Below, in pieces: positions 1 to 7,580 of a DNA stretch of 64,000 nt. Below the pieces are notes generated by a model. That model had not been told where the DNA came from. It did not search any database and worked only from the letters and a program-made list of their open reading frames with translations. The translations under genes and the position numbers were made by a program. Origin of the DNA: Roseibium polysiphoniae (GTDB lineage: Bacteria > Pseudomonadota > Alphaproteobacteria > Rhizobiales > Stappiaceae). Location: assembly GCF_014842925.1 (NCBI RefSeq), contig NZ_JACYXJ010000004.1, positions 248,001 to 312,000 on the forward strand, given 5' to 3'. The first letter of the stretch is position 1, and each line of letters begins with the position of its first letter.

Positions 1-185
1 GCAGTGTTCCGAAAGGAACGATTGCCTCAAGCATCGCAATTGGTCCCAAGGCTGTCGTCGAGGACATGGAACTTGTCGATGGCAGACTGGTTGTCCTGAT
101 CCGTGAAGGCGAGGCAACAGCACTTCTTCACTTTGATACAGCCACTGGCAGCTTGCTCGGCCGGACCAATCTCGTCTCGCGCTGA
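1..185 (+). CDS. C-terminal end of an unidentified protein (5' end outside window)
   Basis: An open frame runs from the window edge (first full codon at base 3) to a TGA at 183-185 and gives about 60 residues, ending in LLGRTNLVSR. It has no internal stop and alternates hydrophobic and charged residues like a folded beta-rich domain end, so it is probably a real C-terminus. I do not recognise the family. It lies upstream of tRNA-Glu in the same direction, and the 113 bases between them hold nothing obvious. Confidence 0.55.
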   Translation, partial: SVPKGTIASSIAIGPKAVVEDMELVDGRLVVLIREGEATALLHFDTATGSLLGRTNLVSR

Positions 186-298
186 TATGCAGTTATGAAC
201 AGGCCTATGCGGTAAATTGCGAAAAGGGGCTTGCGCGGATCCGTCCATGGTTTTATACGCGCAATCCTCAGCTCGCGACAGTGTTCACGAGCAACTGT

Positions 299-373
299 GC
301 GCCCATCGTCTAGCGGTTAGGACGTCGCCCTTTCACGGCGAAAACAGGGGTTCGATTCCCCTTGGGCGTACCA
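299..373 (+). tRNA. tRNA-Glu (anticodon TTC)
   Basis: A cloverleaf can be folded by eye. The acceptor stem is 299-305 with 363-369, closed by a G-U pair at the first position. The anticodon stem-loop contains CTTTCAC with anticodon TTC, and the T arm contains GTTCGATTC. The discriminator is A370 and the CCA end (371-373) is encoded. The D-arm sequence TCTAGCGGTTAGGA is typical of bacterial tRNA-Glu. A T-rich stretch at about 382-405 follows and may serve as terminator. Confidence 0.96.
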
Positions 374-413
374 CTCTGCTCTTTTGAAATTTTGTCTTTG
401 ATTTTTCGGGCTG

Positions 414-3140
414 TCAGGCTTTGTCTGTCGTCGGCGCGCCAGTAAGTGCCATCCTCATACGTTTTTCGATTTCCAGGATAACGTAGAGCACGAAACCCAG
501 CGCGATGATCAGCGCCATATCCTTTGCCGCAAGAGGCCTGGTCTCGAAAACAAGCTGCAATGCTGGAAGATACGTCATCGCCAGCTGCCCAAGCACCACC
601 ATCGCGATCGCAATCCAGACCGGTCTCGTGCCCAGCCAGGCGCTGAGGGAAAAGCGGCTGACATGCATGGTACGGACAAACAGCAGCTGGAAGATCTCCA
701 GGAAGACGAGCGTATTGACCGTTATGGTGCGTGCATATTCTACCGAATGCCCTTGATCCTGGATGTAAACAAACATGCCGAAAACAGCGGCCATGAAGAG
801 CGCTGACACCAATGCGATGTGCCAGACAAGCTCTCCGGTGAGCAGGGGCTGGCTGCGCTTTCTGGGTGGACGGGACATTGTCCCCAATTCGCTCGGCTCA
901 AAGGCCAGTGCCATGCCGAGGGTCGATGCGGTGATGAGGTTGATCCAGAGAATTTGAGCAGCGGTGATCGGTAGGGTCAGGCCGAAAAGGATCGCCGCGG
1001 CCACGATCATGGCTTCGCCTGTGCTTGTTGGCAGCGTCCAGCCTATCACCTTGACGATGTTGTCATAGACGGTTCGTCCTTCACGCACCGCATCTGCGAT
1101 GGAGCGGAAATTGTCGTCGGCGAGCACGAGGTCTGCAGCTTCGCGCGCGGCCTCACTGCCTTTAAGACCCATGGCGATGCCGGCGTCGGCGCGCTTGAGT
1201 GCAGGGGCGTCGTTGACGCCATCTCCGGTCATGGCGACGGTCATGCCGAGTGTCTGAAGTGCGGCGACCAGCCTCAATTTGTGTTCCGGATTGGTTCTGG
1301 CAAAGACGTCGGTCTCCATTGCGCAATCGCGCAATTCGGCGTCAGTCATGACGTCAATGTCCGCGCCGGTCAGAATGTTGCCGGGCTTTTCGAGGCCAAT
1401 CTGGCGGCTAATGGCAGCAGCTGTTCCGGCGTGATCACCGGTGACCATCTTGACCTGAATGCCCGCGGAACGGCAGTCGGCGACCGCTTCGATGGCCTCC
1501 GGGCGCGGAGGATCCATCAGGCCGACAAGTCCGATCAGAACAAGACCCTGCTCCAGATCTGTGGAGGAAAGGCTGGTCTGATTTGGTGAGGCATGTTTTT
1601 CAGCCAGGGCAAGAACCCGCTGTCCGGCGTTCGCGAGCGCTTCCGCGCGTTGGTGCCATTGCCGTTCGTTCAGCGGCTCAGGCGTCCCATCCGACCCAAG
1701 TTCTTGGGTGCACATGGCAAGAATGCGCTCAGGAGCACCCTTGATCGTGATGAGGGTCTGTTCAGAAGCATCGCTGGATTGGGGGCCGGTTCGGGTCAGC
1801 GTCGCCATGTAGCGGTAGCTGGCGTCGAAAGGCAGCAGCGCGACACGATCCCGGGGAGCTTCCTTATTTGGAGAAATCTTTCGAGACATGGCCAGCAGAG
1901 CGCCCTCCATCGGGTCACCTTCGACCTTCCAATGCCCGTCGTCCTGATGGAGCATGGCGTCGTTGCAGAGCTCTGCCGCGCGCGCGAGCCGGAAAAGATG
2001 CAGGTCGGCAGATGTGGCTTCAATCGGTGAAGCATCGTCTGATCGCAGGATCCTTCCACTTGGCTCATAGCCTTCCCCTTCGACGCGGAACTCGCCGGTA
2101 GTGAGGCAAATGTTGGTGACCGACATTTCGTTGAAGGTCAGGGTTCCGGTCTTGTCGGTGCAAATGACGGAAACGCTTCCAAGCGTTTCGATCGAGGGAA
2201 GGCGCCTGACGATTGCATTGCGTTTGGCCATGGCCTGGACGCCGATGGCGAGAGTGATCGTCAGAACCGCTGGCAGACCCTCGGGTATAGCGGCAACGGA
2301 AAGCCCGACAATGGACATGAACAGCAACTGGGGATCCTGATGAAGGACCGCATAGCCATAGGCAAACAGCAGGGCTCCGAGAATGAGGATCAGGGCCGTG
2401 AGCCAGCGGGCGAATATACTCATCTTGAGAAGCAGAGGTGTCTGCAGTTCCTCAATGCCCGAGAGCAGGCCGCTGATCCGCCCGATTTCGCTCTGCGTGC
2501 CGGTGGCGATCACCACGCCAAGACCCTCTCCCATGGTGACCATCGTGCCGCTGTAGGCCATGCAGCTTCGCTCTGCGATGGCCACATTCTCTGGGACGGG
2601 TGAGGTCTGTTTTTCGACCGCGACGGACTCGCCCGTCAGGATCGCTTCCTGGATAAACAGGCTGTTGGCGCGCAGCAGGCGCAGGTCTGCGGGGACACGC
2701 TCGCCCGCTTCAAGCACGACGATGTCACCGGGAACAACGTAGCGGCCTTCTGTTGAAAGCCGCCGCGCGTCTCGCAGGACGGTTGCCTGAGGCGAGAGGA
2801 TCTTGCTGATGGAGGCCATCGCGTTCTCTGCCCGGCCCTCCTGGACAATCCCGATGAGGGCGTTGGCGATGACCGCGGCAAGGATGACCAAACTGTCCGT
2901 CAGGTGGCCGAGCATCAGGGTTATCCCTGCGCAGCCGAGAAGGACGTAGATCAGAACGCTGTTGAACTGATGGAGAAACCGCCGCAGCAGGCTGCGGGGC
3001 TTTGCCGATGGCAGGGTGTTCGGCCCATATTCCTGAAGCGCGCGCGCTGCCTCTTCAGGCGACAGTCCAGATTGCCGACTGTGAAAGTGCTTCAGGGCGT
3101 CATCTACAGGGAGCGAGTGCCATGGAGCGTCTGTGGACAT
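414..3140 (-). CDS. P-type cation-transporting ATPase (P2-type, Ca2+/Mg2+-like)
   Basis: This is a 908-residue polytopic membrane ATPase. The order is an N-terminal cation-ATPase domain (residues about 5-75), the actuator loop with TGES (169-172), an ion-binding helix with PEGLP (286-290), and the phosphorylation site DKTGTLT (aspartate 329). The hinge TGDGVNDAP and a C-terminal bundle of about six membrane segments follow. PEGLP plus the C-terminal membrane domain places it among P2 ATPases resembling Ca2+ or secretory-pathway pumps; the ion is not certain. The ATG at 3140 gives the standard N-terminus; a longer reading would run back into the upstream regulator gene. It starts 20 bases after the stop of the GlpR-like regulator on the same strand, so the two are probably cotranscribed, which is unusual. 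Confidence 0.93.
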   Translation of the reverse strand: MSTDAPWHSLPVDDALKHFHSRQSGLSPEEAARALQEYGPNTLPSAKPRSLLRRFLHQFNSVLIYVLLGCAGITLMLGHLTDSLVILAAVIANALIGIVQEGRAENAMASISKILSPQATVLRDARRLSTEGRYVVPGDIVVLEAGERVPADLRLLRANSLFIQEAILTGESVAVEKQTSPVPENVAIAERSCMAYSGTMVTMGEGLGVVIATGTQSEIGRISGLLSGIEELQTPLLLKMSIFARWLTALILILGALLFAYGYAVLHQDPQLLFMSIVGLSVAAIPEGLPAVLTITLAIGVQAMAKRNAIVRRLPSIETLGSVSVICTDKTGTLTFNEMSVTNICLTTGEFRVEGEGYEPSGRILRSDDASPIEATSADLHLFRLARAAELCNDAMLHQDDGHWKVEGDPMEGALLAMSRKISPNKEAPRDRVALLPFDASYRYMATLTRTGPQSSDASEQTLITIKGAPERILAMCTQELGSDGTPEPLNERQWHQRAEALANAGQRVLALAEKHASPNQTSLSSTDLEQGLVLIGLVGLMDPPRPEAIEAVADCRSAGIQVKMVTGDHAGTAAAISRQIGLEKPGNILTGADIDVMTDAELRDCAMETDVFARTNPEHKLRLVAALQTLGMTVAMTGDGVNDAPALKRADAGIAMGLKGSEAAREAADLVLADDNFRSIADAVREGRTVYDNIVKVIGWTLPTSTGEAMIVAAAILFGLTLPITAAQILWINLITASTLGMALAFEPSELGTMSRPPRKRSQPLLTGELVWHIALVSALFMAAVFGMFVYIQDQGHSVEYARTITVNTLVFLEIFQLLFVRTMHVSRFSLSAWLGTRPVWIAIAMVVLGQLAMTYLPALQLVFETRPLAAKDMALIIALGFVLYVILEIEKRMRMALTGAPTTDKA

Positions 3141-3160
3141 GCTGGGTCCCGTTTGTCGGA

Positions 3161-3934
3161 TCAGTCCCCGTCGACTTCGCCGGTCTCGATCAGGTCGACT
3201 TCTTCTTCTTTCGCAATCTGCCGGATCCGCTCTGATGGGCATTGATCTGTGACAAAGGTGTCGACCTGCGACAGGTGCCCGACGCGCACAGGGGCTGTGC
3301 GCTCAAACTTGGTGCTGTCCGCCACCAGGATCACGTGCCGGGCGTTTTCCATGATCGTCTGCGTGACCCGAACTTCGCGATAGTCATAGTCCAGAAGTGA
3401 GCCGTCCGGATCGATGGCCGACGCGCCAACAATAGCGAAGTCGACCTTGAATTGACGCATGAAGTCGACGGCAGCTTCACCGACGATGCCGCCATCAGCA
3501 TGGCGCAAGACACCACCGGCAACGACCACCTCGATTTGCGAGTAGCCGCGCATCAGGCTGGCGACATTGATGTTGTTGGTAATGGCCATCAATCCGCGAT
3601 GCTGGAGCAATGCCTGCGCAACGGCTTCGGTCGTCGTGCCGATGTTGATGAAGAGCGACGCGTTGTCGGGAATCACTTCCGCGACCTTTGAGGCGATGTC
3701 GGCCTTCTCCTTGCTGGAGATAATCCGCCTTGCTTCGTAACCCACGTTTTCAATGCCAGACGACAGCAGGGCGCCACCATGGGTTCTTGCAAGCAGGCGA
3801 AGCTCACATAGCTCGTTCAGGTCCTTGCGGATCGTCTGGGGACTGACATCGAAGCGTTTTGCCAGATCATCAACACTGACCCGGCCGGTCTGACGTGCGA
3901 TCTCCAAAATGGCGTTGTGTCTGGCAATCAGCAT
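3161..3934 (-). CDS. glpR: DeoR-family transcriptional regulator, GlpR-like
   Basis: A 257-residue DeoR-family repressor. The N-terminus has a winged helix (residues about 1-57) with the recognition segment FDVSPQTIRKDLNEL. The C-terminal DeoR sensor domain contains NIGTTTEAVAQAL and GGIVGEAAVDF, which binds a phosphorylated sugar in the family. The sequence reads closely like E. coli GlpR along its length, so it probably responds to glycerol-3-phosphate and represses glp genes. The glpD-glpK genes lie about 21 kb away at 24.8-27.9 kb, not next to it. Its immediate downstream partner is a P-type ATPase. The ATG at 3934 has only a weak ribosome-binding site. The glp assignment is strong by sequence but regulation of the distant operon is inferred. 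Confidence 0.85.
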   Translation of the reverse strand: MLIARHNAILEIARQTGRVSVDDLAKRFDVSPQTIRKDLNELCELRLLARTHGGALLSSGIENVGYEARRIISSKEKADIASKVAEVIPDNASLFINIGTTTEAVAQALLQHRGLMAITNNINVASLMRGYSQIEVVVAGGVLRHADGGIVGEAAVDFMRQFKVDFAIVGASAIDPDGSLLDYDYREVRVTQTIMENARHVILVADSTKFERTAPVRVGHLSQVDTFVTDQCPSERIRQIAKEEEVDLIETGEVDGD

Positions 3935-3998
3935 TACTGTTGTTGTGTCCTCGGCCGATGACCTGTCACGGTGGGCTTGGCGTTATTGCGGGGGAGGC

Positions 3999-5375
3999 TC
4001 AGGCCACATCCCGTTTTTTGGTTCCGGGCGTGCCGGCCCGCTTCGCGGCGTTGGGCTTGGCGGCCGCTTTTGTCTCTGCCATAGCGCCCTTTTCCGTTGA
4101 AGGTCTGGCGGCGACCTCTCCGGATTTTTTACTTGAGGCCTGCGGCCGGGCGGATCCGGCGCTGGGCGTCTTTTGGGTGGGCGCTGCCGTCGGTGCGGCC
4201 TTATCTGACTGGGCCGCGTTGGCGCGGCTTGAGCGCACGATCCGGTTCACGAGTGCATTAGCGTTGGCAATGGCCGCTTCTGATGGTTTGGACGCGGGCT
4301 TTTTGGTGTTCTCAGCGGTGGCGGTAGGACTGGGCGAGACAGCCTTGCTGCTGCCGGGTTTGGCGGCCGCCTTGGCGGGCTTTGCTTTTCCTGCTGCCGC
4401 AGGTTTCCTGCCGCTGGAGATCTGGGCAGTCAGCGCGGCGAGTTCTGAGCGAACGGATGCAAGCTCCGGAGCTGCTCTCAAGTCCTGGCGCAACTTTCCA
4501 ACCTGGGCCCTTGCGCGTTCGAGGGTCCTCTCGCGATCATGAACAATCGCAGTCAGCCTGGCCTTTTCGTTCTCTGCCCACTTCAGATCGCGCTGGAGTT
4601 TCTGGACCTGGTCGTCCGTTGGCTCCTTGCTTTGGTCGAGGATGAGGGACAGCCGGGTCACCTCGGCCTGGGCGGAGATATACTGGGTTTCAGCGTCGAC
4701 GAGATTGGCTTCGAGCTTGGCAACCATGGCCCGAAGCTCAGTCTCATTGGTCTGTAGCAGCGGGTCGGACGCTTGATCGGCACGCACACCACCCTCGGTT
4801 TGCGCCAATTGCCCCTTCAAGGTTGCAATCTGTGCCTCGAGGCCGGTGATCGTGGTCAAAGCCATCATGTCGTCAGATGGAGCCCATGCAGCGACAGGTT
4901 CTGCCTTTTTCAGAAGGTCCGCGTCGGCACGCGCTGCAGCGAGTGCCTGTTCGGTTTCTGCAAGACGAGCGCGGGTTTTTTCGAGTTCGGTGGCAAGGGC
5001 ACTTGATCTTGCCTTTCGACCACCGGCTTTTTGCTGTGCGGCTTCAAGCTCGGCCTTAAGAGCAGACAGTTTTTGCTTATGCGAAGTCTGCATCTTGACC
5101 ATGTCGGCGGTCAGTCTGCCGGCTTCCAGTCTGTGTTTGGCGCTATTCTGACGCTCGTTCTCTGCCAGTCGCTCAGCTTTCCGCAGGGCCAGCGCATGCT
5201 TGGCGCGCTCAACGTCTTGTGCTGCGCGGACTTCGATGAAACTGGCCGGATTGACCGCTTTCATTGCCTCCTTGGTGAGGCGTACCGCGCGCTTGTAGAT
5301 CGCGGGAAAGATGGCTGCCGCCAGCAATGTGGCGAGGAAAAAACCGAGTGCAATATACATTGCCGCTTCGATCAC
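3999..5375 (-). CDS. Membrane-anchored coiled-coil protein of unknown function
   Basis: I do not recognise a named family. One N-terminal membrane segment (roughly residues 2-25) is followed by a long charged, alanine-rich coiled coil (about residues 35-320). The tail of about 130 residues is rich in Ala, Lys, Pro and Ser and looks disordered and basic. The architecture suggests an inner-membrane-anchored structural or scaffolding protein; this is inference. I place the start at GTG 5375 because a GGAG lies 6 bases upstream. A TTG at 5390 and an ATG at 5360 are possible but have poorer ribosome-binding sites. The gene reads towards glpR and ends 64 bases before it. Confidence 0.75.
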   Translation of the reverse strand: MIEAAMYIALGFFLATLLAAAIFPAIYKRAVRLTKEAMKAVNPASFIEVRAAQDVERAKHALALRKAERLAENERQNSAKHRLEAGRLTADMVKMQTSHKQKLSALKAELEAAQQKAGGRKARSSALATELEKTRARLAETEQALAAARADADLLKKAEPVAAWAPSDDMMALTTITGLEAQIATLKGQLAQTEGGVRADQASDPLLQTNETELRAMVAKLEANLVDAETQYISAQAEVTRLSLILDQSKEPTDDQVQKLQRDLKWAENEKARLTAIVHDRERTLERARAQVGKLRQDLRAAPELASVRSELAALTAQISSGRKPAAAGKAKPAKAAAKPGSSKAVSPSPTATAENTKKPASKPSEAAIANANALVNRIVRSSRANAAQSDKAAPTAAPTQKTPSAGSARPQASSKKSGEVAARPSTEKGAMAETKAAAKPNAAKRAGTPGTKKRDVA

Positions 5376-5479
5376 GACCGGCTCCGTCAATTGTTCAAGA
5401 ATACAAAAAGCATCCCATCAATAGACGAGCCGGTCAATTCAGCCAAGTTCTAACGTTGTGCAAGCGTGGTTTTGCCGCC

Positions 5480-6079
5480 TCAGAAAGGGTTCCAGGTCGG
5501 TTTGTCGGTGAACTTCAGATAACCCATGTTGATGCCAAGGCGTGCACCAACGCCTGCGCGCACCGGTACGACGACGATGTCGTGGTTCGTGAGCACGGTC
5601 ATGCCGACACCTCCGACGAGATAGGCCGACCCATTCACGCCGAGGAAGCGATTGTAGATCGCTTCGATCGACGGAAGGTCATACACCAGCATCATGGTAC
5701 GTGCGCCGTCACCGCCGAAATCCCAGCCCACCGATGGGCCTTGCCAGAAAATCTTATGGGTGCCGGCGTTGCGCGTATAAAGGTGGCCCTCGCCAAAACG
5801 CGCGCCGGCGACAAAGGCGCCAGAGCCTTCTTCACCCAGAATATAGCCATTGGGTTCGCCAAATTGGCTGAAGGCCCGTTCGACAACCGAAGCAAGCCCG
5901 CCTGAGACCGATCCAAAGAACTGGTGGCCTGCAGTCACGATCTCGTCTTCGCCATAGGTCTGCGGCGGCAGCGTGCTTCCCTGATCGGCTCGCCCGTCCA
6001 TCGTGGTGGCGGAAAGGACGCCAAGCGCGAAAAGAGCCAAGAGAGCTCTCCGTGCGAAGGTAGTTGCGAGCCAATTCAT
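5480..6079 (-). CDS. eipA: DUF1134 periplasmic envelope-integrity protein (EipA family)
   Basis: A 199-residue protein with a signal peptide (MNWLATTFARR, then a hydrophobic core ending at GRA) and one DUF1134 domain. The glycine-rich core includes YILGEEGSGAF, VGWDFGGDGARTMMLVY and GGVGMTVL. In Brucella the founding member EipA is a periplasmic protein needed for cell-envelope integrity. The ATG at 6079 has AGGAG 9 bases upstream. An ATG 20 codons further up lacks such a site and would push the signal peptide inwards. It is a single gene with divergent neighbour 6210. Confidence 0.9.
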   Translation of the reverse strand: MNWLATTFARRALLALFALGVLSATTMDGRADQGSTLPPQTYGEDEIVTAGHQFFGSVSGGLASVVERAFSQFGEPNGYILGEEGSGAFVAGARFGEGHLYTRNAGTHKIFWQGPSVGWDFGGDGARTMMLVYDLPSIEAIYNRFLGVNGSAYLVGGVGMTVLTNHDIVVVPVRAGVGARLGINMGYLKFTDKPTWNPF

Positions 6080-6209
6080 TAAGCCGGTCTCCTGTGCAGA
6101 GGCGTTTCGCTGCGTGTCGGGCGCGGGATTGAGCGCCATGATGATGTAGACTCTACTGGGTTCGATCGATGATTCGCCTTATCGATCGGAAGAATCAGGA
6201 AGCGAATCA

Positions 6210-6695
6210 ATGCCAAAGTGTATTGTAAATAGGTCATGTGTGTGGCTGATGTCCGCAGTGACGTGCTTTGGCATCATGGTCTTTGGCGAAAGTTTCGCAC
6301 GTCCCCAGATTTTTATCCCCGATCCCATTGCCGGCTATGCGATTGGCGGCCACGACCCGGTGGCCTACTTCGTGGACCGGCGACCGCGTCAGGGAAGCCG
6401 CAAGCTGGAACTCAAATGGGGCGGTGCCGAGTGGGTTTTCGTCAACAAGGGCAATATGGAGGCTTTTAAAAGATCTCCAGATACTTACGCGCCCTTGTTC
6501 GCCGGCTGTGGCGCTTATGCCCTTGCGGAAGGTTTCGCAACCGCCGGCAATCCCTTCATATTCGCGGTCGTCGATGGAAAGCTTGTTTTCTTCCACTCGG
6601 TCGTCAATCGCTTTTTGTTTGTCGTCAACGCCAAGCAGTTAATGGCCGATGCCGAGGTCCATGCGCAGAAAACCGGGTGCAAACCTGCTTTGTAA
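6210..6695 (+). CDS. YHS-domain exported protein
   Basis: A 161-residue protein with an N-terminal hydrophobic signal segment (about residues 8-30). The YHS-type domain follows: GYAIGGHDPVAYFVDRRP (residues about 41-58), then WGGAEWVFVNKGNMEAFKRSPDTYAPLFAG. YHS domains are small, often metal-associated modules; secreted single-domain members are common in alphaproteobacteria and their role is not settled. AGGAAG sits 7 bases before the ATG. It is divergent from eipA, with 130 bases between the starts for both promoters. The C-terminal cysteine (KTGCKPAL) and the central GCGAYALAEG are conserved-looking features. Confidence 0.82.
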   Translation: MPKCIVNRSCVWLMSAVTCFGIMVFGESFARPQIFIPDPIAGYAIGGHDPVAYFVDRRPRQGSRKLELKWGGAEWVFVNKGNMEAFKRSPDTYAPLFAGCGAYALAEGFATAGNPFIFAVVDGKLVFFHSVVNRFLFVVNAKQLMADAEVHAQKTGCKPAL

Positions 6696-6800
6696 GTTCC
6701 GCCTCCGGCTTGGCAGCGTAGTCTGTCGTGTGTATCCCTGAGTTAACCGTTATTCGAATCACCTTGCTGGCCCCGCGCCCTTGAAGAGCTTTGAAACGCC

Positions 6801-7445
6801 ATGTCCGAACTCAAAGAACTTTCCTCGCTTGATCTGTCCGCTCTGGTGGCAAGTCGTGTGTGCCACGACATCATCAGCCCGGTCGGGGCGATCACCAACG
6901 GCCTCGAAGTCCTGGACGAGGAAGGCTCGGAGGACATGCGCGAGTTCGCCATGGACCTTATTCGCAAGAGCGCGCGCCAAGCTTCCGCAAAGTTACAATT
7001 TGCTCGTCTTGCATTTGGTGCGGCGGGTTCTGCGGGCGCCGAGATTGACCTGGGCGATGCTCAGGTGGTCGCGACGGGCTTCATGGAAAATGAGAAGTCC
7101 GATCTGGACTGGCAGGTTGCGCGGCACCTGATGCCGAAAAACCTCGTCAAACTGCTGCTCAATCTTATTCTCATCGCGAACCAGTGTGTTCCGCGCGGTG
7201 GTGAGATTTCCGTCCTTATGGAGGGCGAGCCGAGCAGCCCGAGCTTTATTCTGACCGCGAAAGGCTTGAACCCGCGCATCCCTCTGGGCATGCAGGAAAC
7301 TCTTTCCGGTGAAGAGCCTGAGCGTGTTGACGCCCATTCGGTTCAGCCGATTTATACGGTTCTTCTTGCGCGTGAATGTGGAATGTCTCTGTCCATGTCA
7401 AAGGAAGAAGACACAGTACGCATCACCGCCCAAAAGGCTGCATAA
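6801..7445 (+). CDS. chpT: Histidine phosphotransferase ChpT
   Basis: A 214-residue protein resembling ChpT, the phosphotransferase that passes phosphate from the hybrid kinase CckA to CtrA and CpdR. The phospho-accepting histidine is H22 in ASRVCHDIISPVGAITNGLE, a pseudo-HisKA helix. The C-terminal part (about residues 90-210) is a degenerate ATPase-like fold without nucleotide-binding boxes, as expected. It is the first gene of the chemotaxis cluster, 135 bases before cheA, and ctrA itself lies 8 kb downstream. A single TTAACC half-site of CtrA type lies upstream, near 6743. Confidence 0.92.
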   Translation: MSELKELSSLDLSALVASRVCHDIISPVGAITNGLEVLDEEGSEDMREFAMDLIRKSARQASAKLQFARLAFGAAGSAGAEIDLGDAQVVATGFMENEKSDLDWQVARHLMPKNLVKLLLNLILIANQCVPRGGEISVLMEGEPSSPSFILTAKGLNPRIPLGMQETLSGEEPERVDAHSVQPIYTVLLARECGMSLSMSKEEDTVRITAQKAA

Positions 7446-7580
7446 ACATACTTTCTAAAAGTCTTCGAGGTGCTTCAGCGTATCTTAACTGTTTCGGCCC
7501 AACCTCACTGACATGGACATCCCGGTCCAGCCGCCTCTAGTAGGCGCGGAACCAGTAACCAAGTCGGGTGAGCGCAGGCC

